A stretch of DNA of 64,000 nucleotides from assembly GCF_020882245.1 (NCBI RefSeq), contig NC_083598.1:57139858-57203857 (forward strand), read 5' to 3'. Position 1 is the stretch's first letter. Every line of letters starts with the position of its first letter. Under the pieces are notes generated by a model that saw only the letters and a program-made list of their open reading frames with translations, was not told where the DNA came from and ran no database searches. Made by a program: the position numbers and the translations under genes. The DNA comes from Rhopalosiphum padi (lineage: Eukaryota; Arthropoda; Insecta; Hemiptera; Aphididae). Shown here in pieces: positions 1 through 13,315 of the stretch.

Positions 1-1059
1 AAATATCCATTATCTATTTATATTAAATTGTATAGAATTACAATTATATTATTAATTTTTTATTATATAATATGTTATGTATTACTTAAATGTGGTACAT
101 AATACTATACAGTATATATTATTATAAACTTAATAATTATTTACTTATTTTCATATATTTTGTGTACATTTGTATTTATGTAAGTTATTTTGATCACAAT
201 TATAGAATCCATTAATAGTGATATTCTTTGATAGTACAATTTGGTAGGGCTTTATTCATAATTCATATAACATAATTATTTACAAATATTTGATATTTCC
301 GACATTTTTTTTTTGTTTAAATAAAAAAAAATAATATATTTTAAATTCTTAAGGTTTATAATTTATATTAAGAAAAAATTAACTTAATGTGACACTAAAA
401 ATAATTTACTGAAGTTAATGCATATTTACAAAAAACAATTAACTTTTTAAATTAGTAATTATTACTAAAATGCAATTTATTAAATAATTTAGTTAAAAAT
501 AACTTTTTAACTCGTTAATACCCAACCTTGCTAACCTGCTGTATTGAGTTCTAAATCTATAAACCAATAATAAATAAAACAAATAATACAAACTACTGTT
601 AAAAAGCATATTGTTACATTGTTATTTGTTCATAAAAGTAGTAAAAACAGATATTATGTAAGGAGTTACATTACTCTTATTTTTTGCTAAATAGTACATA
701 CAATAATATATTGTTTATTGATATGTTTGATGTCCTATGAACCGATAGTGTTATTATGAGTTGATACTAATATTGATTACCAGTAGTGCTGGGGAAATTC
801 TTCAATACATAGCTATAATTTTCTTATAAATTTTAATTTTTGAAACAAGTAGAACAAGGATAATAGATTAAGTTGTTCTTAGTAATTAATTATTGTTATA
901 ATTGATTTGATAATTTTTCATATGGACTGTTGGTTTAATTGAAGTTTAGAAGCTAGACAATTTTTGTTTATATTAGGTATCCATTAAATAAACAATAGTA
1001 TTGACTTTCTGATTTTTATTCATTTATGTAGATTATTATTAAATTGTGCTTGTTTTTAG
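1..1059 (+). other. AT-rich intron sequence upstream of the zinc transporter exon
   Basis: No coding stretch recognised. The sequence ends in a pyrimidine-rich tract and AG at 1058-1059, immediately before an exon that starts in the middle of a transmembrane protein, so this is most simply an intron of the zinc transporter gene whose 5' exons lie outside the window. Confidence 0.5.
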
Positions 1060-1949
1060 ATTGTGTGGTTGACTGATTGGAAATACCGCGATTACATTGA
1101 TCCTGCTTTGAGTTTGTTGATGGTTATAATCATTTTGCACTCAGTATGGCCATTGTTGCAAGAGTCTGCACTTATTCTACTTCAGACTGTTCCTACTCAT
1201 ATTCAAGTAGATGCCATACAAAAAAGACTTTTAGACAGAGTTGATGGAGTTTTAGCTGTACACGAATTCCATGTGTGGCAATTGGCTGGAGATAGAATTA
1301 TAGCATCTGCACATATAAGGTATTAATATTTTTGAGTTTAATTTTAATTAGAGAAATACCTAATATAATTGTATTATTATGTAATTATTACTAGGTGTAG
1401 AAATTTACCAGAATATATGAAGTTAGCAGAAAAAGTTAAAGAATTTTTCCATAATGAAGGTATTCATTCAACTACCATTCAACCTGAATTTGTGGAAGTT
1501 GAGGTATGTTATAACATATTATTAATCATTTTCTTATTTAGTATTAATAGATTTTGGTTTTATGCAATATCTAAACATAGGTAACCGAAAATAGGAACGA
1601 AAACCAGACTCCTACTGAAGATTGTGTATTGGATTGTCCAAAAACTGACATACCGTGTCAATTGCAAACATGTTGTGGCCCGTCAAAACAGGTATAAGCA
1701 TTTAAAGTAGTAAAATCATGAAATAAATATTCTTATATGTTTTAATTGTTTTAGGGTCGCGACACACCGTCCCCAGTTGATACGCCATATTTATGTCGAC
1801 AACGTAATACTACTTCTGTTACTATTGATGCTACTAACAACTTACAGACTGCCAATACTCAGGAGAGCGAAATGGAAAGTGGTGCACTATTGGGTGATAG
1901 AATTAACAATTGTCGTACTTCTGCAGGAGGATTTATTACTGGTGGATAG
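1060..1949 (+). CDS. Zinc transporter ZnT1/SLC30A1-type, 3' half (four exons)
   Basis: Cation diffusion facilitator that exports Zn2+ from the cytosol across the plasma membrane. Exons read as 1060-1319, 1395-1503, 1581-1691 and 1755-1949; all junctions are GT/AG and the joined frame is open for 224 residues to TAG. The first exon carries the YIDP motif at the start of the last membrane helix, then the SALILLQTVP linker into the cytosolic domain with VHEFHVWQLAGDRIIASAHI, which is characteristic of the SLC30A1 branch (fly ZnT63C). The second exon completes the CDF cytosolic fold, ending near TTIQPEFVEVE. The last two exons encode a cysteine-containing tail (CVLDCP, QTCCGP) and a Ser/Thr/Asn-rich end. 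The start codon and helices 1 to 5 lie upstream of the window, so this is a partial gene. Family assignment is firm; ortholog identity is inferred. Confidence 0.93.
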
Positions 1950-2400
1950 TATTTTTTCTAAACTATAACAATTTTGTTTTTTTTTTTATATATATATTAT
2001 TTTATTATTATTATTATTATTATTATTCTTATTATTATTATCATTATCATTGTTATTATGATGATGATAAATAACTAAGCACATGGTTACAATTGTACCT
2101 ATTACATCAACAAGACCTACCATGTAAAAAAAAAAAACAAAAACAAAACAAAATAAAAAATAATAATATATTTAGTGAGATTTGTATCACTCTTTGGAGT
2201 GCGCAATTAGAAGATCAAAATTATATGTGCTCTACACATACGTTTATGTAAACATCAACAAAATAATTTTAAGTTTATTATATTTTTAAACAATTGTAAT
2301 GACTTATTAATGCTCAATTGTTGACATTTACTATAGATCTGTATTTGTTTGATGATGTAATATTGGATGAGCGTTGTAAATAAAACCAAAATTTTATAAA
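1950..2400 (+). other. Likely 3' UTR of the zinc transporter
   Basis: Follows the TAG stop. It contains a T-run, a TTA/TGA trinucleotide tract and a canonical AATAAA at 2379-2384, which is a plausible poly(A) signal. No transcript evidence is available. Confidence 0.4.
1997..2070. repeat. (TTA)n / (TGA)n microsatellite
   Basis: About 70 bp of imperfect trinucleotide repeat, mostly TTA/ATT then ATG-type triplets, inside the presumed 3' UTR. Confidence 0.8.
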
Positions 2401-2693
2401 CATTAAAAATTTTACAATTGATTTTTTTCAATTAAATTGATTATTTATTTAAAATATTTTTGACTGTCAACTAGTTGTAATTTGAAACAAATAATTTTTT
2501 TAGCTTGTAACCCATATTTTATTTTATTGCCTATCAATTAAGACCGTTTTAATTATCTACTTTTAATATCAAATATATAAATGTATATTGATATGTATAC
2601 TATTAGATATAATAATAATTATAATTTTAAGTTTAAACACAATTTTTGGAATAGTTAATATGATGTTTTATATAATATTAATATAGGATAAAT

Positions 2694-2734
2694 AATATAT
2701 ATATATATATGTATATGTATGTATGTATGTATGT
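2694..2734. repeat. (AT)n-(ATGT)n microsatellite
   Basis: Alternating AT followed by five or so ATGT units, visible directly. Confidence 0.75.
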
Positions 2735-4059
2735 TTTTGATTATAACAATAATAAACAATAAGTTCATATTATAATTTCCATAATGTAGTAAAACATAAT
2801 TGAGTATTATAATATGTTTAAATACACATTATTTTTTTATTCAAATTTTGTAATAATTATTTAATGTACCTGTTCACAGTGATGTGTTGTAGCAATAAGA
2901 TCCTGGAAAGTTAAATTTCTTGTCTGCATAATTATGGGTACACATATACATAATATTATGTCTATACAATTTTCATTGGAGGATCTATGGTTGAATTTTT
3001 TTTTTTTTTGGGGGGGGGGCTCCTAAAAAAATTACTTCTAAGCTATATATACATTATAATGTTCTAATGCATGTGTTCCTAAAAGTATGAAAGGAATGTT
3101 ATTAATCTTATTATGGTTGGATTAGAAATTGTCTATGTTAGGTACCTATAATATAAAATCTAATCTGCACTTATTTTTTTGTGAGTAAAAAGATACTGTT
3201 GAAGATCTTTGGGAGGAGGTTGTGGCTCCTAGGTGGCTCCACTGTATCCGCCACTGATAATTTTATTACATACATTTATCAAATCTACGTTGATATATTT
3301 TTATTACTGGTTTTAAAAATTGTCTGAAGGATAACAAAGGACATTATATTATATACAATTGTGTAGGTTCATATGTTATATTAATTAGGTTAAATTTTTA
3401 TAGTCTTATTTTTTGACCATAAGATTCAAATTTCAAGTGTACTATATTTAGAATTATAAATTATAATATTTGCCTAACAATTAAATATTTAGCTTTTTGA
3501 TATAAAAACTTAATAAATTATAATTATAATGTTGATGTCTGACATCAAAGTATTTGCATGTATAGTCATATAATTATCGATTACCTATATTATATTATTT
3601 ATACAATAAATGTGTTGTAAATTTGATTAAAATTATATGGTTTTTTACAGTTTGTTATTTCTTGGTAGACAATAATATGCTGTCTGCAGTTTTGGCAATA
3701 ACAAAGAAAGGAGACAATATTGTTATTTATTTGGTTAAAATAAATCATCTGTCAAAGATTGTTGGTATATTTTTTTTATGAAGTATTCAATAGACATATA
3801 ATTTGGTAAGTACAATTGTACTTAATGATTTGATTTAAAAAGAAAATTTAACATTAACTATTTCATGGCCTGTACATTATGATTAAAAATCATGCTTTAT
3901 ACTAATTTTAAATAGTGTAAATAAAATATCCATAGGTAATCAATTATATATTTTAGAATCTGAACAGTGATAAATGTATTGATTTTACAATGATGTGGTT
4001 TTTTTTTTAAATTAAATTTTTTATTTTTGTGTCACGTTTTGGAGTAGTAATAGTGCTTT

Positions 4060-4930
4060 GATTTTTGACATCAGACCCTCTTTGTAAAGGAAAATTAATT
4101 TAATTGGTACTTTTACTCAAAAAATATCCAGTAGTTTTCAAAAGCGTCCAGATAAACCCTAAAAAAGTAACGAAAAAACGGGAATTTTTACGCATAACCA
4201 GTTTTTGACAAAATCGATTTTTTTATTTTGCTCTAACTCAAAAACGAATCATTGTAAATACTTTAAATTTTCCCTAAATGTTTATATCAGTGTTATATAT
4301 TTACTATTACATTTTCAAAATATTTTGACCTTTTTTAAGCTATTTATAGACAATTGAAATTTTCGATTTTTCTAAGTTTTTTTTTTGAAATGACTAAAAA
4401 AAAAGTTGGCTTACCAAAAAAATCTTTAAAATGTAACACAAGGTTTATTATGAGTTCTACTTATCGTAGTAAAACAAAATAAAAAATCGTTAGTCACAAT
4501 GTTACAAAATATGTCAAAATCACGAAAATTTGCAAGGAATTTTGTAGTTGACAAATGACAATTCATAACATTTCTGCTATTTATACCTAAGGTTAAAACC
4601 AAATGCAATTAGATTCTCCATAACTTTTTCTTCAAATAACTGTAAAAAAAAATTCAAGCGTCAATATAGGACAAATTTTATGAGCATATGAAATTTAATT
4701 TTTACGGAATGGCGTAAAATAACGATATATTACAATTTAAATATAGGTAATAATATAATATATCCTACTAATTGTCCTAGACTGACTAATAATTTCCGTT
4801 TAGAATCGTTTTTCGTATACAATGATGATACCTGTCATTGCATTTAAATTTAACACATCCATATTATATAGTGACCTACTCTCCATCTCTACTATACAGC
4901 AGAGCGATACCCATCACTTGCTCACCTTTT
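4060..4930 (+). repeat. Dispersed AT-rich repeat, long copy
   Basis: The middle (about 4180-4330) is similar, in reverse complement, to 39400-39720. The end (about 4790-4920) shares the word AGAATCGTTTTTCGTA, then TTTAAATTTAACACATCCAT and GCAGAGC, with 51500-51600, and more weakly with 41950-41995. The separate matches suggest fragments of one interspersed family. No transposase seen. Boundaries are approximate. Confidence 0.6.
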
Positions 4931-6779
4931 TTTTGTAATATTTATATTTTGAGTAGAAAAGTTACCAAGTTAGTAAATATGTAATTTTTTTATAAAAATT
5001 TATTAATATAAGCTTATTATATAAAATCTTTGGTATGATGTTATACAATAGGTATCTATACTGACTACTTTGTAAGATAAAAACTTGGAACAGTGGACCA
5101 TATTAAAGAAAACCGAGAATAATATGATGACATCGATTTTGGTATAAAATTATTAGTAACCGGTGAATTAGTCGCCAACAATTCACCGCGATCCAAAATT
5201 ATTACAAGTTCAACAGTTCAAAGGGTTGCAACTTGTAGTAGTAGCTAATTGGGGCCCTTGTGTAAGGTATTAAGGTGTATTAAACGAGACCGTGACGGGT
5301 TTTTAGTTTTATAAATTAATAATAAAGTACTTAAATAGGATCTAAAAGCGTCGAATGCAGTGTGTGAAGTGGCATGGATTTTTTTTATCACTCGTTGCCT
5401 GTAAGCTGAAACAGACATCTGCTAATATACAGACATTTTAGAGATATGCTCCAAGAATGAAGGACTGGAGAAGCTTATACGTTTCCAAATGAATTCAGTA
5501 GAAAATTTAGTAGATCAAAAAGTATAAAGTAAGACAAGACGTGTGTAATTTGGTATTAGAAAAGTATCTACCTATAGCCAGTAGGGTTAATGGTGTTTAG
5601 TAATAATTGGTGATTGCTAAAATACTACTTGAATAATGTACCACAGTATAAAAATGAAGTAGGTACCAAACATAGTATGTTTTAAATAATTTTTAATTAT
5701 TACCATATGGATTTTGGTTTTAAATAAATTAAAAGACGTTAAATATTTGTTTCTTAAAAGAGCACTTGTCTTGCACCACGTGCACATTACTTAAAAGATA
5801 CATTTAAATAGGATATTTTCATATTTCTTATATTTTATAACCTATAAAAAATTATATTATAGATATTTGTACGTATATTTTTTTAATTTTATTTCAGTAG
5901 GTATCTGATATAACTATGGTATCATTGTATCAACAATGCCGATATAATAAGATATGATCGTATTTTATGGTATATTGTAATATATCTATCGGCATTTCGA
6001 TACGTACTGGTATTGTATATTTGTATTGTTATATGTCCATACATTTATACCATACGGCGTCGCATATTGGTTGCGACTTAAATCCCGCAATTTTACCAGT
6101 ATCAAATTTCAATGCTATCAACCTTATAGACGAGTAGATTGTTAAAATTTTAATCATTATTTCACTATTAATTATTCGTTCATTGGTTTGCGTTTTTTAG
6201 TTTTCATTTTCACTCAATACATAGCGGTGTCAACAATTTATTAACGTCGTTTGAAAGAAAAACTGTAGGTATTAAGTATATAATAACGTCAAAGCGATAA
6301 TATTTAGCCATGTATTTAATATCTGTGGAATGTAAATTTAAAAAGCAGCAATTCAAATTAGACCAATCAGAGCAAAGCGTTTCCGAGTGTATCCACATCT
6401 GCATAGTACGACTTGGGGCCCTAAAAATATAATTAAAATTTTTTTCTTTTGTCGGTTTCCGATATAAACGTAAAACGAATCTTGGCTACAAACTTGCGGT
6501 CGAAACAACGTAGAGCCTACAGGCTTGGCTAGAATTAAAACAAAAATTAACGGTAGAAACCGAACGCGGAAGAGGTCGTCCAACCTCGTCCTATTCTATA
6601 TATAGAATGTCAGTGTTGTCCGTATCGCCGTGAAACCGAAACAAACTCGTCGAATTCCGGGGCACACAGTCGTATCGTAAAAAAAAACGTTTATAGATCG
6701 CGTTTATTACAATAACAAACGAAATAATAACAAAACCACCAGCACCAGCTGCTATATTAGACATTAGTATAATATGGTG

Positions 6780-7748
6780 TACGTGTGTGCGCAGCGCTCG
6801 AGGTTGGCGGCTGCGACGACGTTGTCAATTTATGTTTTTGTATAAATAATAACAATAACAATATAACAACAACGTATAAAATACTACGTCAATACTCCGC
6901 GCGCGCAACTATTTCCCTGCGGTTTCGCTCACAAAATCCAAAACAAAACCAAGCGCACGCGATCGTTATACGATAGTACAACTACAGTACCTGCCTACAC
7001 CCGGTCCCCTGTACCCACGTATCGTGGACACACGCCCCACGCACAACGGGAAATGCGACAATTATTAATGTGCGCGGCGAAGGATAAAAATAATACGCGG
7101 CCACCGACCTGTGTGCTAAAAACGTGTACGACGGCGAAACGCTCGCTCGCCGGTGGCGTGCGCGCGCGCTCTAACTTTTTGCACCGTTCCCGTCTCCCGC
7201 GCGCGCGCGGCACGCTCGCCAACGGTTCGCGCCGTCACCGTCTCTCTCGCTCTCGGTCTCACGTCGCCGCGCGCGCGCGCACACGTCGCCGACCGCCTTG
7301 ATAAAATAATATTACACATAAATCGATGGTACGCGATAAAACGCGCAAAAGTCTTCCGTTTTCGACACGATCGCCGCCGTAAAGTAGCCGCGATCGCTCG
7401 TCAGCAGTAATCGTCGTTACGCGGTGAGCAGCTCTGTGTCGTTGTCGTTAAACGGGGACGTCGCAACAACAACACTTTATAATATAGCAAAAGACGATCG
7501 TGCCAGTCCCCGTAACAGACATGGCGATGACCACGTCCCGACTTGTCGGCAGGTGACACCGGCCGGCCTGCGCACCGTTTAAAATTACCCGGTGGACATT
7601 GAAAAAGTAACGCGTTTTTGTTTGTCTAACGTCGTCATAATTATTATCGTTCGTTACTGTATTACGTGTGTTTCTGTCGACAGGTGTTGTGCTCGACCTC
7701 GGTTAGGTATAGGTATAGGTATAGGTGTTGTACACACGCGCGCGCGAC
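6780..7748 (+). promoter_or_regulatory. GC/CpG-rich promoter and 5' UTR of the PGAP2-like gene
   Basis: A marked rise in GC and CpG content against very AT-rich surroundings, densest at 7000-7480 with many GCGCGC runs, just upstream of the PGAP2 start codon. A good donor (CGGCAG then GTGACA, 7550) and an acceptor (GTCGACAG, ending 7682) would allow a short intron in the 5' UTR. Overlapping open frames on both strands here are CG-rich composition artefacts. Confidence 0.6.
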
Positions 7749-9866
7749 ATGACAGCCAAGACTGTCGTCAAGTCCGCCAACGAACCGGTGGACGACCCAC
7801 TTGAGCACATGCTGTTGTTCTTCAACCTGAGCATACGCAAACTGGCGTTCGTCGGCGTGTCTTTGCCGCTCATCACTCTGCTGACATGCTTGGCCACCGC
7901 GTACGTCTTCCAATACGATGACGTACACGAAACGCACTGTCGAGTGAGTGCATATTATTATAGATATTGCAGTAGGTCAAAATGATTAGAGGATATTGAT
8001 CAACCCCGAATTAAGATCAATTGCCCTGAGACACGCCATCTGTAGATACTGTTTTTAGTTGGCGGATTCTTTCAATCCTTTTCATTTCAATTTTAATTAC
8101 TTATAAATAACGGTCGTAGTTTTATAATTTTTACCTATATCATTTAAATAATAAATAAATAATTGTTTAATATTATATTGAACTCATATATTATAAGTAA
8201 TTTATTAGATACTATTTAAACAATTATTATAGTCGCTACAATCACAACAGTAAAACAATATTTTTAAAATTTTTACACTGATGAACCATATTGTTACTTC
8301 ACACAAATAGGTCAAGAACATCTATTAGTTATAGGTATAATACGTTATTAGTGTAAAATAATTAATTATTGATTTTAATTCAAACAAGTAGGTTAGTACC
8401 CAGTAGGTATTAATTTTACTACATTATTCACAAATCATTTTAAATATATAATTAACAAATTATCAAGTATAAATTTATTACCTATGTACCTTTTTATCAT
8501 CAATCAATTTTTGGTGATATGAACATTTTTGATAAATTTTACATTGTTAATGTTGAAAAGGGTTTCCGAACCGAATTCTTATTTTGCTTTCTGGTGGCAG
8601 CAATTTTGGATTTCAACTTATCGTATCATTTATAAGTATATCAAATAACAATTATAATATCTTAATTGATTTATATTCATGAATTTCATTAAATCCAGTA
8701 ATTTAAAAAATATTTTATAACTAATACAAATAAACAAAATTAATCTAGATTTATTAGGCACGTGATGAATTTTACTAACTAGTTTTTTTACATAGTCAAA
8801 TTGTATTAATTTTAATATTAATCCTTAAATATTGATAAATTAAATGAATTTATGTTTTATTATTTTAAGTTTATAAAACATGTTTTGAATTTTAATAATA
8901 TTACATACTATTGCAAACAATATAATTTTTATAAATTAGTGTATTATATATTCGAATGTACATATCTTTTAAAATAGAAAAACTTGCCCTTCACCACACA
9001 ATCATGTTCCACCGTTTCACGGATGTTCCTTAGTCGCATGCTGCGTTTTTGGGCTTTACTATACTGTTACAGTGATGTGATTGATTTTATATAATATTTA
9101 TTTTTATCCTGTCAGGTCTACAATGTAATACCATCGATTAGCGCCATCACTGGTGTGACACCCCAGACGTATATGTGGCGGATAGCTGTCGCTTTTCACG
9201 TTGGACCACGCATGGTCATCGCCCAGGTGTACTATAACTATTTTATCAGCCAGATGTCCAAAGTTGCCGACAAGTCCACCAGTTACATACTTATCAACCT
9301 TTGTTACTGGCTCAATCTCATCGAAATAGCCGCTATCTGTGGCGTAACTTACATATCCAACAGAGAAAATTATCGTGCGTTTCCTAGTTTATCATATTAT
9401 TATCTACTGCATTTTAACAACCATCTACAATTACGTTTTATCGTTTTTAGCCGTGCACGAGAAAATTTTCATTTTGTTCATGCTCAGCTCATTGTTGTAC
9501 ATGATTGTCATGATTAAGACGTTCAATATGGTGCACAAAACTATGACGGAACATCAGCGTTTATCGTATACAATTAAGAAAATACTATTCGCTATTTGTA
9601 TAACATCGACGTTCACATTGATAATTTACTTTATCAAACATCGGTTCTACTGCCATGATTTGGGTAATGTTCAACATAATATCAAAATACTCATTAGTGT
9701 TTGTTTATTTAAATTTGTCGTCTTGGTTTCAGCATTCACATGGTTTGCACTCAGCGAGTATGTCCTTGCAGTATCAAACATGGCTTTCCACTTTACCATT
9801 ACACTGGACTTCCCACACGAACAGTTGATAGTTGCTAAAAATTTTCCAACACTCAAAACAGACTGA
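7749..9866 (+). CDS. PGAP2: PGAP2-like (FRAG1/DRAM/SFK1 family) protein
   Basis: Integral membrane protein of the ER/Golgi needed for fatty-acid remodelling of GPI anchors after their attachment to proteins. Exons 7749-7943, 9116-9374, 9451-9663 and 9733-9866 join without frame errors (801 bases, 266 residues), each with GT/AG borders. The family hallmark is a short cytosolic N-terminus, a first membrane helix, then HCRVYNVIPSISA and the PQTYMWRI...HVGPR segment. At least five hydrophobic segments follow, ending in a soluble tail with TLDFPHEQ. The first ATG after the promoter was chosen because it precedes the conserved helix and gives a family-typical length of about 250-270 residues. The part from base 9156 onward is duplicated in inverted orientation at 31420-32130. 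Assigned from recognised sequence; not experimentally checked. Confidence 0.88.
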
Positions 9867-12800
9867 TGTGTTCTCAATATTAAATCGAAGACTTATGACT
9901 CAAACATCTTACTTCCATACACCTTCTAATTAATCTACATTTTATGTATATATAAAGTACATATTTATATATATATATACCTTTGACAGCTCTTAGGCAA
10001 ATGCTCATGTAATATGTGTTTAGTCTGGAAACTATATTATTTTTTATTCTTGTTGATTTTAAGTTTGAATAGTTTTTGATTCCATATTTAACTTCCTGTG
10101 TTATTGCAATTTGTCTTTATCTAATATTAAGTTCAAATATATAATTATTTTATATACACATATAATTATATATTTTGCAAGTATAATATAGTTTCCAACA
10201 CAAACACGCACAATAACTAATGTTTCAAATTGTTGTAATTTCACTGCCAAGGATAATAATATGTTTTTAAGTTTGTTTACGATATAGGTAATCTATACAT
10301 TTTATAGCAAACAAATTTAGGTCATATATTTACCGTTGTCCTTTGGCAAGCGTTTTTATTGCAATCAACTGAACATTTAGTTATTCTACATGTTATATTA
10401 TGTGACTTATAATTTATTATATCTGAGTGCAACAAAAAATATTTTTCTTGACCAATATATAAATAGGCAGCGTGTTTTTCAGGACTTTCAAATAAAAAAC
10501 CAATCATTATTATAATTTCAAAAAATTAGTAAACGGAATTTAAAGAAAGTTTCTTATGCCTTAAAGGCTTAAAATTAAGAAGGCATATTATTTAAAAGTC
10601 AATTATGGCTGCTTAAATGTTTTTTAACCACTATTTCTATCGTAATATACGCCAAAGTGCGTGATTAATTGATATATTATTTGTAAAGGAAAAGACTTCT
10701 TTTATACTGCACCTGAATTAGACTTCTTTAAAGCTTGAATATATTTTTTTGTTTATATTAAGTCAAATTTATTTAAAACTCTATTTTGTTAATAATTATT
10801 TTTATTATTATTTGCTGAATCCTAAGAGCGTCATTTTACTGTACGTATGTATTTCCAGTGTTTCTACTAAAAATAAGATTAATTTTTAGCTATATGACAC
10901 ATGTAGAACTAAGTAGTACTTCTTTAAGTTTGTGGTAATTATGACGTTAAAAGAAATATTGTTATTAGAAGTAATTATTTGTTTTTCGAGGTGCTCAGTT
11001 GCTTCATTTGTTCGGAATTTTATAACACATTATAATATGATAATTACGATTCTTCCAGTGGTTTATAAATTAAGCTTCCTATATCATTATTTATTCATTA
11101 TTGCTTCCAGAATTGAACTTACCAAATTTTATGATTTTCAACAATGCATTTACATTACAAAACAGTGTTATTATTATTACAAGTATATTACCTAGTCAGA
11201 TAATTCACACAGTTTCTAGTCAATTGGTTACTTCTCGTAACCAGCTATAATAATAATAGTTTTTAAGAAGAATCCTACCCATTGTACTCCTATGGCCCAT
11301 ACTAGCTAGTTTTGTAAATCACTTTGTTTTCTAGTCTTAATTTATTTAAATGTACAATTTTATTGATGTTTTTATTTTAAAAGGTATTTGTTTTTGTTTT
11401 GTTGTTTTAAATTTTAATAAATACATTAACATATAACTATTAGGGTAATTATTATGTCATAAACATGGACATTTTGTTATAAATTATTGCACTACTTTTT
11501 AGTGGAAATGGATAAATGTTATAACTTATACTTTATTTTAATATGATTTGTGTGAATTATGAAATTAATTGTATCTACAAGTTATAATTTCAATAAAACG
11601 TGATAAAAAAAAATATATTTTCATTTTTATTTTCTTAACAAATGTTAATTATTATAATTTGTAATTGTGAAAAAAGTAAATAATAACATGTCTTCCACAT
11701 GTGATGCTAATAAATATATTAACAGATTATTGAGTTAAGAAGTATTTAGAATTTTAACATTTTTTTAATTTAGAAAAATATCATTATAATGAATAGGTAA
11801 AAATTATTAGTATATATTTAGTTAGAATATACTAAAAATAAAAATAAATAATAATAATGTATACTGTATAATATTAATAAATAATATATTAAAATAAAAT
11901 TCTAAATTTGTGTTTATAAATTAAAATTCAAAACAAAGCCTAAAAAGTTAATTGTTTAAAAAGTAGTAGATAATGATGCTGATACCTATGTATCTAAAAT
12001 AAATTGTGTACATATTTTTATAATTTAGAACAATATCACTTGAATGATAAATTAAGATTTACAATTTAAAACCAAAAAAATACTGTAACATAAGTGTATT
12101 TATGTTATATAGAAAACCCAAATTGATGCTGTATATTTTGCATTTATCTAACTATATTGATGTACCCCATTGTGCAATTATTAAAAAGTATAACATCTGT
12201 TATTTCATTATGCCAACTTTCTAGTGACTTCTGTCTCTCCTTAAAAATTACATTAATTGAGACTGTTTTATGTTATTCTACTACAAAATATTTCGAAGGT
12301 TAGTCGGTAAAACAAGATTATGATGACATGATGTGAAGTATACAGTATATACTTACAACAATTATTTGATAAATTAGTTAATATTTTATGTATACGATTT
12401 GTATAAAAGATTTATAATATTAATAATTCTCTAATTTATAAAATACTATTGTTTGTTTAAAAATATTATATGTGATAATACTATAATATGTGTTTTTATG
12501 TAAAACATATTATTTCCAAACTTTTTTCAGCAGTAGTGATTTTCCATTGCAAACGATCAAGACAATTAAAATACAATTTGAAAAGAAAAAGGTTTCTATC
12601 ATTAAGTTTGACAGGAAATTACAACCACAGAATGGTTACAACCATATGTACTTGATAGGCTTATCATAGATATAAAATTTATTTTATGTTAAATCATATT
12701 ATTATTTTTGTATGTATAATTGTATAAATGTTAGTTTTGTTGTGAACCACATCATATTTTAATATGAATAAAGAAATAACTTTAAAGGCATAACGATATT

Positions 12801-12871
12801 GGTTATAGCAGTATTTATTTAAAATGAAGTTTAATTGTTATTACTTATTTCATTAAAATAGAAAATTTAGT
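9867..12871. other. PGAP2 3' UTR and AT-rich spacer inside the left arm
   Basis: No gene recognised. AATAAA-type words occur, for example near 11590 (CAATAAAACG). The small open frames at 10322-10507 and 10932-11195 have no recognisable domain and an AT-driven composition. The same sequence recurs inverted at 28415-31419. Confidence 0.5.
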
Positions 12872-12887
12872 GGCCCTGAAAAGGGCC
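12872..12887 (-). terminator. Histone 3' stem-loop of the short-tail H4
   Basis: On the minus strand GGCCCTTTTCAGGGCC, a 6-bp stem with a TTTC loop, 42 bases beyond the H4 stop. It is the canonical SLBP-binding, non-polyadenylated histone mRNA end. Confidence 0.9.
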
Positions 12888-12929
12888 TTTTAGGTAAGAA
12901 TTTAATGTTTCATAATTAATATACTAGTT

Positions 12930-13220
12930 TTATCCACCAAATCCGTAAAGTGTACGGCCTTGTCTTTTCAAAGCGTAAACAACGTCCATGGCGGTAACGG
13001 TTTTTCGTTTAGCGTGTTCGGTATAAGTGACTGCATCACGAATCACATTTTCCAGAAATACTTTCAACACACCGCGGGTATCTTCGTAGATCAAACCGGA
13101 GATACGTTTTACTCCACCACGACGAGCTAACCGACGAATGGCAGGCTTGGTGATTCCCTGGATGTTGTCACGGAGTACCTTACGATGACGTTTGGCTCCT
13201 CCTTTACCGCGTCCGGTCAT
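12930..13220 (-). CDS. Histone H4 with shortened N-terminal tail (96 aa)
   Basis: Core histone H4 pairs with H3 in the nucleosome tetramer. The globular fold is intact and ends in RTLYGFGG, but the tail runs MTGRGKGG straight into AKRHRK, seven residues fewer than the near-invariant 103-codon form encoded at 15849. The loss equals K8-G9-L10-G11-K12-G13-G14 (or the equivalent shift), leaving K5, K16 and K20 but only two of the four tail acetylation lysines. The canonical gene has AAAGGAGG twice, 21 bases apart, and deletion between those copies explains the event. In the shared part I count 32 synonymous codon differences and one conservative change (E53D). The region upstream of the 5' UTR is satellite DNA without a TATA box at the usual distance. 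It could be a functional variant or a gene losing expression. Confidence 0.9.
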   Translation of the reverse strand: MTGRGKGGAKRHRKVLRDNIQGITKPAIRRLARRGGVKRISGLIYEDTRGVLKVFLENVIRDAVTYTEHAKRKTVTAMDVVYALKRQGRTLYGFGG

Positions 13221-13261
13221 GTTGATTTTATGTAGTTTCTAGCTGAAAACTTTGAACAGTT

Positions 13262-13315
13262 TGTGAAAAATCATTAAAAATCGTCATTAACTACTTTCAA
13301 AATCGGTGAAAATTC
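13262..13315 (+). repeat. Satellite fragment upstream of the short-tail H4
   Basis: A run from GTGAAAAATCATTAAAAATC through AACTAC is identical to units of the satellite at 56857-61558. A short mismatch (TTTC for ATTA) follows, then AAAATCGGTGAAAATTC, again as in the satellite. It begins about 42 bases before the H4 start codon, where the TATA-bearing promoter should be. Confidence 0.8.

Larger units (their letters stand above)
2400..6779. other. AT-rich intergenic DNA with decayed repeats
   Basis: No gene seen. It contains (AT)n/(ATGT)n at about 2694-2734, short homopolymer runs, and an old dispersed repeat at about 4060-4930. Open frames are short and without recognisable domains. Confidence 0.5.

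Noticed and set aside
6995..7410. Several overlapping open frames on both strands rich in Arg/Ala
   Set aside because: They lie in the CG-rich promoter of PGAP2, overlap each other in opposite directions and have no domains; they reflect base composition.
10932..11195. 87-codon hydrophobic open frame downstream of PGAP2
   Set aside because: AT-driven Ile/Tyr/Phe-rich frame with no conserved features; present in both arms but nothing supports coding.
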